Below are positions 50,435-60,995 of a stretch of 64,000 nt of DNA, piece after piece. Location of the stretch: positions 631,393,041 through 631,457,040 of the forward strand of contig NC_081415.1 of the NCBI RefSeq assembly GCF_030272615.1. The letters run 5' to 3'. The DNA comes from Cryptomeria japonica (Eukaryota; Streptophyta; Pinopsida; Cupressales; Cupressaceae). Made by a program: the position numbers and the translations under genes. The notes under the pieces were generated by a model. It ran no database searches. It worked only from the letters and a program-made list of their open reading frames with translations, and had not been told where the DNA came from. Position 1 is the first letter of the stretch; the number at the start of each line of letters is the position of its first letter.

Positions 50435-51673
50435 AAATGTATGCGAGAAAATGTGGTGACGAAAAAGAATAAATTGAATCCAAAAGACCCACACACCAAT
50501 GCAACTCTTGATGCAAGTATATGAACTAATCCAATTAGTTCAACTTCCCAAGGGGTGTCCCATTGTTCTCTATCTCGCAGGATCCCTAAAGCCAATGTTT
50601 TTCTCTTAGATCATTGAGCAAGTGACTTAGGAATGACAACTCCAAGAACAAGTGATATGTTTGATTTATATGCATGAATGCATTCTAAGATATATATGAT
50701 GTTAAAACTATGATAATTAAGCTAGTATGAAGATGATGATATGATAAAAGATTAGCAAATTATCCTAGCATGATATAATATCCTAACATGATTATCTTAT
50801 GATATTAAAAATATTCTTAAATGCTATGATGATGTTCTAACAAATAGAGGCTAAATTTTTTAGTAAATTAGACTATAATGTAGATGCATGAAAGATTGTT
50901 GATACGAAAATGAGAAATGAGAGCTCTATTTATAGGGAAAACAGGGCAATGGATGGTTAAGATTGAATAATCTTAACAAGGGCTAGGATTGAAATTTAAT
51001 CAATCCATGTTTACAATTCTCACCAATGAAATAATGACAATTATCAACAAGAGTTTGCTTGAGAGGAGATGCAAGAAGCATTAAATGTTTGAGAAGACAT
51101 GAAGGTTACCCTAGGAGGTAAGGGTTAAGGTTAGGTTAGGGTTATCCAATGGATAAAGCTTTTACCCAAAGGGTAAACTCTTGTGCAAGGGTTAATAGGA
51201 TAACCATGGTCAAAGCCATGAATTCTTGATGAGACCCTTGGGTCAAAGGGATAGTTAAGTTAGAAGAAAGTCTTCAACTAGAGGTCAAAGATGAGTTAAC
51301 CATAAATGGTTATGTAAGAACCTTTAATGATTTGGAAGACTTTACAGGTTAACCATTTGAAGAAACAAAGCCTTTAATGGTTATTGAAGACTTTGGAGGC
51401 TTTAAGAAGTGACTTCTCTTTGCTTAGGAATGTGACAATAATTAGGAGATGAATTAGGCTAAATTGAAAGTGATTAGAAGAATCTAGAAGGGTTTAGGAG
51501 GCAAGTGGGAGATGTAGGAAAATGCAAGTGGACGAGGGAAAATAATTTTAATTAAAATAAAATTACTTTATTTCCCCATTATTTAAAATTTGAAAACCCT
51601 GCTAGGGTTTGAGGTTGCATATTACGTCTTGCATGTTTCCGACCACATTTACTGCAGTATTTTTGTGTTTATT

Positions 51674-52861
51674 ATGGCTCCGACCAACTTTAGCCCAACT
51701 GTTGATGTTGGTGTTGTAGTTGTTGCAACAGACCCTCATGGCGCCACCAAACAAACGCACTCGCAAATTTGTTCTGAAAGTGTTTCACGAGGTATGTCCT
51801 CGCCTGATGTTGTACTTCATGTTCAGGATTTTGATAATGCTTGTGATTGGCTTGAAAAATGTACTTTGATAGGATACTTTATGGGTAGGATCCCTCCTGA
51901 AAGCATGCTTTGTGATCGGGTCGCCAAAGTCTAGTCTCCTCATGGAGTTCGGCTTGATGGTGTCCAAAGTCTCACGAAAGGTTTTTTTTGTTCTGTTTTT
52001 CAAACCCTTCCCATGTAGAGGCTATTCTCTCCCATGGATCGTGGATTGTTAGGTCATCCCTCCTGGTTTTTCAACATTGGTCTCACGACTTTTCTGTCTC
52101 AGATGACAAAAAGTTGTGAGTTCCAGTCTGGGTTGAGTTCCCTGGTCTTCCTTTTCCCTATTGGCCTTTCATGCAAACCATTTCTCAATTTGTTGGCAAA
52201 GTTGTTTGCCTTGAGCCAAACCATTTTTTTAATGCTCACCCTCAAGAGGGTATGTGTTGAGGTCGACCTTTCTCGCAACCTGAAAGAAACTGTTGATATT
52301 CAAGTGGGAGACAACACCTTCACCCAGAAGTTGCTTTATATGAACCTACCCAACACTTGTTATCGGTGCCATTCGATGGATTATAAGATCAGGGATTGTC
52401 CCTTGGCAACTCCGAAATTAAAACCCCTTGTTAAGGAGTTTGGCCCTTGACCTATGGAGGGAGCCAAGAAAGATTAATGGACTACTGTTATTCGTAAAGG
52501 TAACAACTTTGCGGTTTTGGCCCAAAAAACTCTCGTTGGTTCCAGTTCTCAACCGACGGCGGATCCTTCTTTACAGTCTCTGTCCTCCCAGGCGGTTTCT
52601 ACTCCAATTTCAAACCCCGACCAATAGGGGAAGGCCTCTTATGAGGATGTTTCTTGCCCTCCTTGGGTGCACACTCCTTAGGTTGTGTCTGCGATTTCTA
52701 CTCCACACTCTCTACGCCACTCTCGCAACCCTTCTGGGAATGCTGAGATTGTAGATGGTGATTCAGAAAAATGGTGAGTTATCTCTAGTGGGGACCCATA
52801 TTTTTTGAGCAATAGCTTCTCCTCTCTTGGGGACGAGGAAGATGTGTTGGTTTTGTCATGA
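51674..52861 (+). pseudogene. LINE ORF1 (nucleic-acid-binding protein)
   Basis: From an ATG at 51674 a single frame of 396 codons, including the final TGA, reaches 52859-52861 with no net frame change. It is crossed by several in-frame stops (for example near 51934, 52018 and 52450). The first third is DUF4283-like (VQDFDNACDWLEKCTLIGYF). The RVCVEVDLSRNL stretch and a zinc knuckle follow (CYRCHSMDYKIRDC, near 52356-52397), with Tyr where CX2CX4HX4C has His. The last part is Ser/Pro-rich. In working plant L1s this protein binds the RNA and forms the particle that the ORF2 enzyme uses. The final TGA overlaps the ORF2 start as ATGA. Confidence 0.8.
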
Positions 52862-55800
52862 ATTGCATCTCATGGAATGTCTGAGGTCTCACAGACCTCG
52901 CCAGAAAATATTATGTTCGAGATGTTCATCAATGTATTGTAGGCCTGGATGTTCTTTGCCTCCAGGAAGTTAAAATTGCAGGTTTCATGCTCAATGCTAC
53001 ATGCCATGTTATTTGGACAGATAGCCTTGTTTTTGCTTCCCAGCATGAATTTGGTCGAGGTGGAGTTGCTACTCTCATTTCCCCTCGATGGTGCTCTGCA
53101 GTTATTTCTCATGGCTTTGATCCCATGCAACGCGTCATTTGGGTTTTGCTTTCAATCGATAATCATTCCATTGGGATTGTTAATATTTATGCTCCCAATG
53201 ATTCGGTTGAAAGATCATACCTTTGGCAATGGATTGCGGACAATCTGCCACCTGTTGCTTGGGTCGTGTTTGGTAACTTCAATATGGTTGAGGTGGCTTC
53301 CGATAAGGATGGATTTTTGCCTTTTCGTTGGATAGCTGGTGAACAGGAAGCTTGGTACTATATGCACAATAAATTGGGTCTTTTTGAACCCAACACCAAC
53401 CGTCGTCGTTCTGGTGGGGTCTAGCACACTTGGTCTAATTTCAAAGCTGGTTCTAACAGAATTCTTAAAAGGATTGATCGTGCTATGATATCTGCGCAAT
53501 TTCTTTTCTCTTTTTCTGAAGATCATGATCTACCCGTCACTCCTCTTGTTGATGTGACGTTGTCAGACCACTTCCCCATAAAGTTTAGCATTGAATGGCA
53601 GACAGATAGGCAGCGTCATTCCAAAACGCAGTTCTACCTCAACACATCTCTCCTACACCATCCGTCCATGATGGCCCACATTCAACGAGTTTGGAATTTA
53701 GACTCAAGGCCTCGTCATCACACTGGTTGGATTGTGTGGTGGCATGATGCCATTTCCCGCTCTGCGAGGTTTTTGCACATTTATGGTAGGCAACTCACCA
53801 TCTACCGCAAGCAGTCGTATGATGTGACCACTAAAGCTCTATGCACTGCCACAAAAGCTTTAGCCTTGAATCCCTTTGATTCTACCCTGCAACTTCGTTT
53901 AGCCCAGCTCCGCCATCAGAAACAAGTTGTTGATAGTCACTCTTCTAGAGGAGCTCAAATTAAAGCCAGGTTGCACTATCTCAAGGTGGGCGATAAGGCT
54001 TCTAAGGAATTCTTTCTGGCTCTATGTGCCCATCATACCTCTGTAGGGATTAAGAAAATAAAAGAGGAACAGGATCTTCTCACCGAATTGCCTGACATAT
54101 TGCAAGCCTTTGTCCGTCATTATGAGAAGGTGTTCACAACACAGGGAGATTCTCCGGCCAAAACCCAAGCTTTGCAAGACTGCTTAGCCATTGTTCCCAA
54201 ATGTCTCTCCGACTCTCAACAAGACTTTTGTGATCTCTTACTGACCATTGATGATCTCAAGGAAGCCATTTTTTCTATGGCGGATGACAAAGCTCCAGGT
54301 TGTGATGGCTTCCCCTGTGAATTCTACAAAGCTCTTTGGCCTTGTGTTGGTCTTGATCTTCATAAGGTCTACCTAGAAGTTTTCAATTCCCGCTCCTTGG
54401 AAAAAATGATTAACCAAGGAAACATCAAGTTTATCCCTAAGGTCGGGGACCTAGAGGACATTTGCAATTAGCGGTCTATTTATTACCTTGCTTAATGTCT
54501 CTTATAAGATCATTGCCAAAGCTTTGGCTCTCAAGATTCGCCATCTCTTGCCACTTATTGTTCGTCTGAAATAGACTGGATTTATTAAATCCAGGTTTAT
54601 TCTGGATAATATTATTGTTGTTTAGGAAGGGATGGACTGGGCCAGACACTCTCAACTGCAAGCAACCTTTCTCAAGATTGACTTTGCTAAAGCGTATGAT
54701 CGCATTGAGTGGCCTTTTATCTTGGCTATGCTCAAAGCCCTCGACTTTGGTCCTCGATTCGTTCAGTTTGTTCAGATGTTATTTAGAGATGCCTCGGTTT
54801 GCATCACCATTAATGGCCGACAGGCTGAGGCTTTTGGCCTTTTCATATCCATTCACCAGGGTTGTCCTCTGGCTCTTGCTTTATATGTTCTTGCAGTGGA
54901 AGGGTTTGGTTACTTACTTGCTAATGATATCGTTGTTGGGTGTGTCTGTGGTATCTCCCTGCCTGAGTCACCTTCTCAACTTGTCAATGGCCACTTTGTG
55001 GATGATTCCTTTCTCACTCTCATTGAGGATGAAGATAATGTGCAGGCCTCTCTTCAGTGTCTAAACACGTTTTGCTTGGCTTTTGGTTTGGCCATTCAAT
55101 GGCACAAGACGCAATGTTATAGGCAGTCTTTTCTTTCCTCCCTGCCTTGGATCCTTCATTATGACTAGAAATGGCTTCAGCATGGTGAAATATTTCACTT
55201 TCTGGGCATTCCTTTTGCCTTTCAAGCTTTGCCTTCGGATCTCTGGAATGTGGTCTTAGCCAAAATTGAGAAAAAGCATGCCTACTGGATCACCAAGCCT
55301 CTCTCTTTGGTTGGTAAATTCCAAGTTTGCTCCAAAGTGTTGGTCGCCACCCATGTCTACTACTCCTCATGTTGGGCTCCTTCTAAGGCCTCTTACATGA
55401 AATTAGATAGACTTTTGTGGGCCTTTCTCTGGGCCTCTGGGTCTGACCATCATGATTTTCATAAGGTTGCTTGGGAATACTGTTGTCTTCCCAAGGAATC
55501 TGGAGGGCTCAGCCTTATTTCTACCCAGAACCAAGGGCTGGCCTTATGTGCTAAGTGGGTTATCAGAGCCTTATTTAGAGATGAGGCCTGAAAAATTCTT
55601 CTCCGACATTGCATTTCTTCAAGATTTCCTTCCAAAAGGCCAGCCTTGAATGAGATTGGCTTGAAAACCCTGCCCATTATGAAAGACCATGTTCAGATAC
55701 AGGATACTTTTATGGTCAAATTTATCTAGCGTGCTTGGGAAGCTATCAATCCTTGGATTCGATGGGTCGACGATGGCTTTCGGGATGACTTATCCATAAA

Positions 55801-57174
55801 TCAACACAACCTCTGATGGTCACCTCTTTTTTTAGGTGCAAGGGTTACCTCTAGCCAAAATCCAGGGTGTCAGTGCTCTGCGCTTTCACAAACACGGTAT
55901 TAGAGAACCTAATGATCTGTTTTCCATAACTTCTATGAGCCTCTGGTCTTGGGAGGACCTACAGGTCCAGTTTCGCCTATCTCATCCAGATCGACAGACT
56001 TACGACCTTCTGGTCTCGACTCTTCCCTCAAATTTACTTCATAAGCTTGGTATTTGGTCTGTTAGACCTTGGTAGAAAGATTGGAAGTGGTATCCTTGGA
56101 CTCCTTTCACCAACTACCCAAAATGGGTTATCTCTGGTTGGTTCCTCATTTGCCTATGGTTCATACCCTCAATCAGCGATGGCACTTGAGGTCTTCTCAG
56201 ACTTCCTAGAGATTCAGGTTTTTTGCTGTCTAGTCCGCCATCACTGAACCCAAGATTGCACACTTTGCTTGGTGTGTACTCTTTCAAGGATTGCCTTTGG
56301 GTTCGAGACTCAAGCATTTGGGAGTTCCTGATCCCCGATGCCCTTTTTGTGGTCACCCAGAAACTTTTATGCACATCTTTGGTTATGTAGAAGAGCTCAA
56401 CAGTATTGGAGTTGGATTCATGACTTCTTTCGGCCTTTTCGGCCTGAGCCATTTTCTTGACACATGGCTCTTATGGGTGATTCGCCTAGAATCCCCTATA
56501 AATTCTCCCAAATATGACATGCTTTTAGAATGGAAATCCTATACACTCTTTGGAAGGATAGAAATGTTGTTATTTTTTCTCACAGCTGTTTGGATATTAA
56601 TGTTTCGCTTTATGCTAAAGCTTGCATTTGTAACAATGTTTTAATGCAGATTCAGGTACAAGCTGATAAGGTGGCCCTGGAGGTGGCCCACCTTCAAGAG
56701 CTCCTCTAGCACTGGGGCAATGCCCCTTGTGCGATTGCTCGAGTACCGCCAAACTCTATCTCCGTCGATCGTACTCCACCCCATGGTCGTCATCGTGGTT
56801 GCAGCTTCTCTACCCACCGCTCTCAGACCCCGCGGTCCCAGCCTCCCCGTTGCCCCTTGGGCGGGAGAGATGATACTTGGTGACATCGCTCGACTTCTCC
56901 GCTGCGTCGGGGCTCTGCCTCGGGGTGGCCCTCTGCTGCTCTTGTGACTTTTGCTCCTATCGCTGATGATTCTAAGTGGCCCTCTACTACCACTTCAAAG
57001 TTTCCTCGCTTAGCTCTGGCAATCTCGCTTCCCAAGTAGGAGGAAGGAGAAATTGAAAAAAATCCTGAAGATGGGTGGTCTGTGTCGGACCCGACTCCTG
57101 GCCCCGCTGATGTATGGGACAAAAAAGATGATCTTGATCCTCCTCCCTCAGTTGCCACTGCTTTGGCTACCTGA
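52858..57174 (+). pseudogene. LINE ORF2 (endonuclease, reverse transcriptase)
   Basis: The start ATG at 52858 opens MNCISWNV, the classic beginning of an L1 apurinic-type endonuclease, followed by TGA where WN(V/C)RGL has a CGA arginine. Endonuclease motifs follow: LCLQEVK, GRGGVATLIS, IYAPND, GNFNMVE (usually GDFN) and LSDHFPI near 53565. The reverse transcriptase has APGCDGFP (near 54295), KIDFAKAYDRIEW (near 54670), IHQGCPLA (near 54850) and HFVDDS (near 54995; usually FADD). A zf-RVT-like Cys/His stretch (RCPFCGHPETFMHIF) is near 56335. At least one frameshift lies near 54480, and several stops interrupt the rest. The C-terminal part (56700-57170) is unusually GC-rich. The product would nick target DNA and copy the LINE RNA; this copy cannot. 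Confidence 0.85.
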
Positions 57175-57643
57175 GGAAGCTTTTTTATGAATAGCTTGTT
57201 TTTGTGTTTCCGGCCGCTAGCCGAGTGACTCTCGTGGGGTGATCTTGTATCCCCCGACCTTTTTTTTTGTGAATATGTACTTTAATATTTTTAATTAATA
57301 GAGAAGGCGTATTCATAAAAAAAATTACTTTATTTCAACCAAAATAAATGCAACTTGCATAAATACAAGTGGGGGGATTTTAATAAATAAATTAGATTTA
57401 TTTATTTGCAAGGATCGTTTTAATTAAAAAGGGAGAAAGGGGAATTAATTAAATAAAGTGATTTATTTAATTAAAAGCTATAAAATGTTTATCTGAATTT
57501 AATTAAATAAATTGAGTAATTCATTTAATCAAATAGATGAAAATGAAGAAATTAATTAAATATGATTTAATTAATAGGGGGAATGGGGTTAAAATAAATA
57601 TTAAATATTTATTTAAGAAAGTGGTCAGATTTATACATCTACA

Positions 57644-58335
57644 ATTTGATTTTATGCAAATTCTTGGTTACTGTGGAGTCTTACACCAGTTGTTGCAAAT
57701 GAAGGTACCAAATGCAAATCCATTTAATGCATGAAGTTGTAAAGTGATATTTGGAAGAATGTACATTTGAGTGTCTAAGAAGTCAAAAGTTGATTGTTTT
57801 TATGTCATGTAATGCACCAATAGTTGTGCATATGTAATTGTAATTGGAGTACATTTGTACTTTTTAGCCACTTGCATAAAGTGGCAAATATAAACATTAA
57901 GTTTTAAAAAAAAAAAAAAAATGTTTATTATTTGTGCAAGTTGTTTTGTATTAAAATAGAAAATGTACTAGTAGTTTTTTCAACTACTAATTCATTTGTG
58001 AATATGTGTTAAAATAAATATTTATTGGTATTTTTATATTTATGTATTGACAAAAAAAAATTTATGTTTTGGGGGTTCAACATGGCAATAAGGTGACAGT
58101 TATTGAAATTATGTTATCTATTGGTACTCTTCCTCTACTAGCCAATTTGAATTTTGGCAACTCATTAAAAAAAACAAAAAAAAAAGAAAGGTCATTATTT
58201 TATTTATGGCCGAGTTAGGCACAATGTAGACTATGAAACCTATCTTGTTAAAGCTAAGGGATTATTTTCCCACTTAACTTATTTCCTTCCATGAATTTTG
58301 CATTCCTGATGAAAAAAGTTACGCACTTGAATTCA
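57644..58335. other. AT-rich intergenic DNA with an A-tract
   Basis: No gene is seen. An A-tract of about 18 bases at 57904-57921 follows a region resembling an mRNA 3' end, so a retroposed fragment is possible but not shown. The block at 58082-58140 recurs at 58787-58846 (TTATTGAAAxTATGTTATCTATTG and CTCTTCC(T/C)CTAC). Confidence 0.45.
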
Positions 58336-58339
58336 AAAA

Positions 58340-58565
58340 TTATCTAGGGGAAGAGCACTAGTAGCCGTCATAGCTAACTTCACGCACCCATAGATCCTAA
58401 ATGGTGCATCGGATTTTTTTTATTTTTTTTCTTAGTTGCCTTCATATGCGACTTAACTACTTATAGTTATTGATTTGGCTTCTGAGTAGTAACAATGCAC
58501 ACTATGGAATAAGTTATGCGCACAAAGGTCAAAAAGTACACATTTCAAAGTGTCCCCTGATACCT
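58340..58565 (+). repeat. Dispersed repeat, copy 2
   Basis: Partner of 9836-10070, in the same orientation. It lies between the two copies of the 60-base block at 58082 and 58787, as if its arrival, or a larger insertion, accompanied a local duplication. Confidence 0.65.
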
Positions 58566-58972
58566 AACTAAAGATGTTCCAGTAACCGTCAACTCAAAAT
58601 CGCTAGTACTTGTTGACAAATGTCCCAATAGTGGTGCACAAATGTTTCAATAGTGGTACACAAATGGGACAAATGTTCCATAGCTGTGCACAAATGGGTC
58701 AATTAATTACAAAAAATGATTGGCTATTGGTACAAAACAAATTTATTTATGATATTTTCACTATAACAACTATTGAGAGGGTCACCATGACAATAAAGTA
58801 ACACTTATTGAAACTATGTTATCTATTGATTCTCTTCCCCTACATATCCATGAAAGGTGAAAGTTAAATGACTTTAATTTCATCACATCAAAATCAGATT
58901 CAATATTGAATAAAAAACAGTCAACTTGGCAGAATGTGCTGCTTTGTGGACGGCAGAGCCACAAACCACCAA

Positions 58973-59494
58973 TTAAACACGTTGGGGCAAATGTTCAGAA
59001 AGAAAGCAGTAGCTATAGAAGTCTCTGGTTTTCTCCTTGAAGGCAAAATATTTGCAGAGCAGTCCTTCCTTGACAAATCCAGCTTTCTCCAAGACTCTCT
59101 GAGACGCCACGTTTTCGGGCTCCACCAGACCTTCGATGCGCTCCAAATCTGGCATGTCACCGAAAGCCCTGGATACGCACAACTTCACAGCTTCGGTGGC
59201 GATGCCCTTCCCCCACCACCTGCGCGCCAAGCCGTATCCGATCTCCGCCCTGCAGGAGGAATCGGCGAGGCCTCTTCTCAGGTTAATGGCGCCCACAGCC
59301 CTGCCCTCCACGCAAATGGCCTTCAACCAGGGGTGACCCATGCCTTCGTTTTTTATGTACATTTCCGCCTCTTCCCTCGATTTGAAAGTCCCCCGCATTG
59401 AGAAACGATACACCTCTTCGTCCGTCGCCCACTCCATGAAATCGTCCAGGTCGGATTCCTCAAAATTTCGCAATGTTACAGGCGGCCTCTCCAT
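58973..59494 (-). CDS. GNAT family N-acetyltransferase (RimJ/RimL-like), copy A
   Basis: An intact, intronless frame of 173 residues, predicted to move an acetyl group from acetyl-CoA to an amine; the substrate is unknown. The N-terminal MERPPVTLRNFEESDLDDF resembles the Acetyltransf_3 (RimJ/RimL) start. Residues 91-101 (RRWWGKGIATE) hold the acetyl-CoA pyrophosphate-binding R-x-x-G-x-G/A motif. Residues 127-140 (ENVASQRVLEKAGF) hold the family's conserved NxxS...KxGF block, and FYSYCFL closes the fold. I see no signal peptide, membrane span or transit peptide, so a cytosolic or nuclear location is likely. I take the ATG at 59492-59494 because it matches copy B and the dead copies; five extra codons upstream would need a TTG start. 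Copy B (62754-63275) is about 76 percent identical by hand count. Base composition is much richer in GC than the flanks, as expected of a conserved gene. The promoter block is at 59537-59571. Confidence 0.9.
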   Translation of the reverse strand: MERPPVTLRNFEESDLDDFMEWATDEEVYRFSMRGTFKSREEAEMYIKNEGMGHPWLKAICVEGRAVGAINLRRGLADSSCRAEIGYGLARRWWGKGIATEAVKLCVSRAFGDMPDLERIEGLVEPENVASQRVLEKAGFVKEGLLCKYFAFKEKTRDFYSYCFLSEHLPQRV

Positions 59495-59536
59495 CGCTTT
59501 ACCCAACAATTGTCATCGGAAGAGGAGGAGAATGCG

Positions 59537-59571
59537 AAATTAAAAAGGGGGAAATTGCAGTGTGCGGTCAA
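59537..59571 (-). promoter_or_regulatory. Promoter block of GNAT copy A (TATA-like, W-box)
   Basis: On the gene strand a W-box TTGACC (59566-59571) is followed by CCCCCTTTTTAATTT (near 59537-59550), about 45-55 bases before the ATG. The same order and wording (GACTTTGACCGCAC, then CCCC and a T/A-rich run, then CATTCTCCTCCTCT) occurs ahead of copy B. W-boxes bind WRKY factors, so stress or defence control is possible; this is inference. Confidence 0.55.
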
Positions 59572-59639
59572 AGTCTAACAAGTCCGCTTTCTTGGCCTCC
59601 AAGAAAAGCCGGCCAACGGTATTAAAATATAAATCTAAT

Positions 59640-60308
59640 CTAGAAACCCTCATTGTATTTGCACATGTGGGTGGAGGAAGCCACTTAAGAATACACTTCG
59701 ATTTATATAAGATGGTTAAGAGTTATAGATCCACAATATTGGAATGTAGTACTATGGTCCTTTGTTACTTGATAGTGCTGGATTTTAATGAGTGTCATTC
59801 TCAGTTAACAATGTCTCATTGTGTGTGAGAAAAATGGTAATCTGTAAGCTGAGGGTATTACATTCATATCACTGTCTTTCCACAAGGACTGTTTCTTCTC
59901 ACAAGACTTTCTTACACGACTCTCATGGTTGCAACTCTCAAGCCATGTGTTACTTCTTTGATTCTTAGCTCATAGTGATCCAGCTAAGAGTCACATTGAT
60001 TTTAGGTGCTAAAATTTGGACGATCCAATTCTCATTGACCATTATGCCCTTATTAGATGTGATTTGAGTAATGACGAAATTTTAGTTTCTATATTTCACT
60101 ATTATCTTTGTGTTAAAATTATTTTGTGTATTATGTAATTGTTACAAATGTTTGTCTTATTTTGTTTTGTGGTCATTTATATGTAAGCATGCTTTTTCTT
60201 TCTCTATGAAAGAAATCCACTTTTGTTTATTTTCTAATGGATGTCCATGTCCTATTTCAAAGCTCTAGTTTTGCCACAAGTTGGAAGGATTTTGGCAAAG
60301 CTGGTGGA
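59640..60308. other. Intergenic DNA, nothing recognised
   Basis: No open gene or repeat boundary seen. Sequence is AT-rich with no strong bias toward coding. Confidence 0.45.
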
Positions 60309-60705
60309 GATTAGATTTGCACTTACCAATTGCATTTGTTTTAAAGTTTTCAAAGCTTTGATGTACTTGTCCTAAGTCACTTATCTAAGTCATTCACATA
60401 TACAAGCAGATTAGATTTGCACTTACCAATTGCATTTGTTTTAAAGTTTTCAAAGCTTTGATGTACTTGTCCTAAGTCACTTATCTAAGTCATTCACATA
60501 TACAAGCAGATTAGATTTGCACTTACCAATTGCATTTGTTTTAAAGTTTTCAAAGCTTTGATGTACTTGTCCTAAGTCACTTATCTAAGTCATTCACATA
60601 TACAAGCAGATTAGATTTGCACTTACCAATTGCATTTGTTTTAAAGTTTTCAAAGCTTTGATGTACTTGTCCTAAGTCACTTATCTAAGTCATTCACATA
60701 TACAA
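60309..60705 (+). repeat. Perfect 100-bp tandem repeat, four copies
   Basis: The unit beginning GATTAGATTTGCACTTACC repeats at exactly 100-base steps (60309, 60409, 60509, 60609). The last copy is three bases short. I find no difference among copies. Identity this high implies very recent expansion or gene conversion, or an assembly slip. No frame stays open through it. Confidence 0.95.
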
Positions 60706-60716
60706 ATGCTTGACTT

Positions 60717-60995
60717 GTTGATAAAGCCTTAGAAATCCTTGAGAAGATGCAATTCACAAGTGTGAAACCAGTTGCACCAACTTTTGTTAGAATCCTTCTA
60801 GCTTGCAACAAACTTGGGACTTTAGATTAGGGTGCCATAAAGTAATTGAAAACAGAATTTCATCCATTGTAATTATGACCACCTTGATAGGCATGTATGC
60901 AAAATTTAAGATAGTACACAAGGCATTATAATTGTTGAGAAAATGCATCTACTAATAGTGGTCTTATAGGAAGTTGATTGCTCAAGACACTTTGA
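60717..60995 (+). pseudogene. Pentatricopeptide repeat (PPR) gene fragment
   Basis: The plus strand reads DKALEILEKMQFTSVKPVA and then PTFVRILLACNKLGTLD, the core of a plant PPR (PLS-type) repeat pair (LxxFxxMxxxGVxPDxxTFxxxLxACxxLGxL). After a stop and frame changes it reads MTTLIGMYAKFKIVHKA, like the LIDMYAKCGxIxxA of the next repeat. PPR proteins bind organelle RNA. This copy holds only two or three repeats and is broken, so it is a relic of a longer gene, perhaps partly overwritten by the 100-bp repeat just upstream. Confidence 0.65.

Larger units (their letters stand above)
51575..57320 (+). mobile_element. L1-type LINE, near full length, decayed
   Basis: About 5.75 kb on the plus strand, flanked by AAAATTACTTTATTTC (51559-51574 and 57321-57336). 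It keeps ORF1, ORF2 and a 3' tail ending TTAATAGAGAAGGCGTATTC and a short A run. The target lies in the 5' LTR of the Tat element, so the LINE arrived later. Many reading-frame stops show that it is dead. The duplication is still exact over 16 bases, so it may be younger than the half-LINE at 6196, whose duplication has drifted. Confidence 0.92.
34878..57643 (-). mobile_element. Tat-lineage Gypsy retrotransposon, broken and invaded (fossil)
   Basis: On the minus strand the 5' LTR is at the right (50439-57643, interrupted by a LINE) and the 3' LTR at the left (34878-35777). The primer-binding site TGGCGCCTACCGTGGGG is at 50418-50434, and a polypurine tract (CAAAGAGGGGCAAAA on the minus strand) abuts the 3' LTR. 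Parts in order: long leader with a possible extra frame (46582-46226), gag (45020-43735), protease (near 43045-42593), reverse transcriptase (about 40630-39970), first RNase H (39924-39495), second RNase H of the RVT_3 type (39410-39180, with YFDGSYTQHGLG), integrase (39062-38232) and a C-terminal part to 37614. Two RNase H domains are the mark of the Tat lineage, which includes Ogre. It is broken in many places. LTRs differ by about 5 percent in a 190-base sample. Confidence 0.88.
50439..57643 (-). repeat. Tat Gypsy 5' LTR, split by a LINE
   Basis: Two parts, 50439-51574 and 57337-57643, become one LTR of about 1.44 kb when the LINE and one target duplication are discounted. A TATA-like CTATAAATAGAGC on the minus strand (near 50925-50937) is a plausible promoter. 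Its right edge ATCTACA matches that of the left LTR. Confidence 0.85.

Noticed and set aside
59495-59509. Upstream extension of GNAT copy A (MLGKA...)
   Set aside because: It would begin at TTG; the ATG at 59492-59494 matches all family members. The same applies to the extension of copy B to 63299.
60309-60705. CRISPR-like or satellite array
   Set aside because: The units are contiguous with no spacers, and the genome is a plant; it is a plain tandem repeat.
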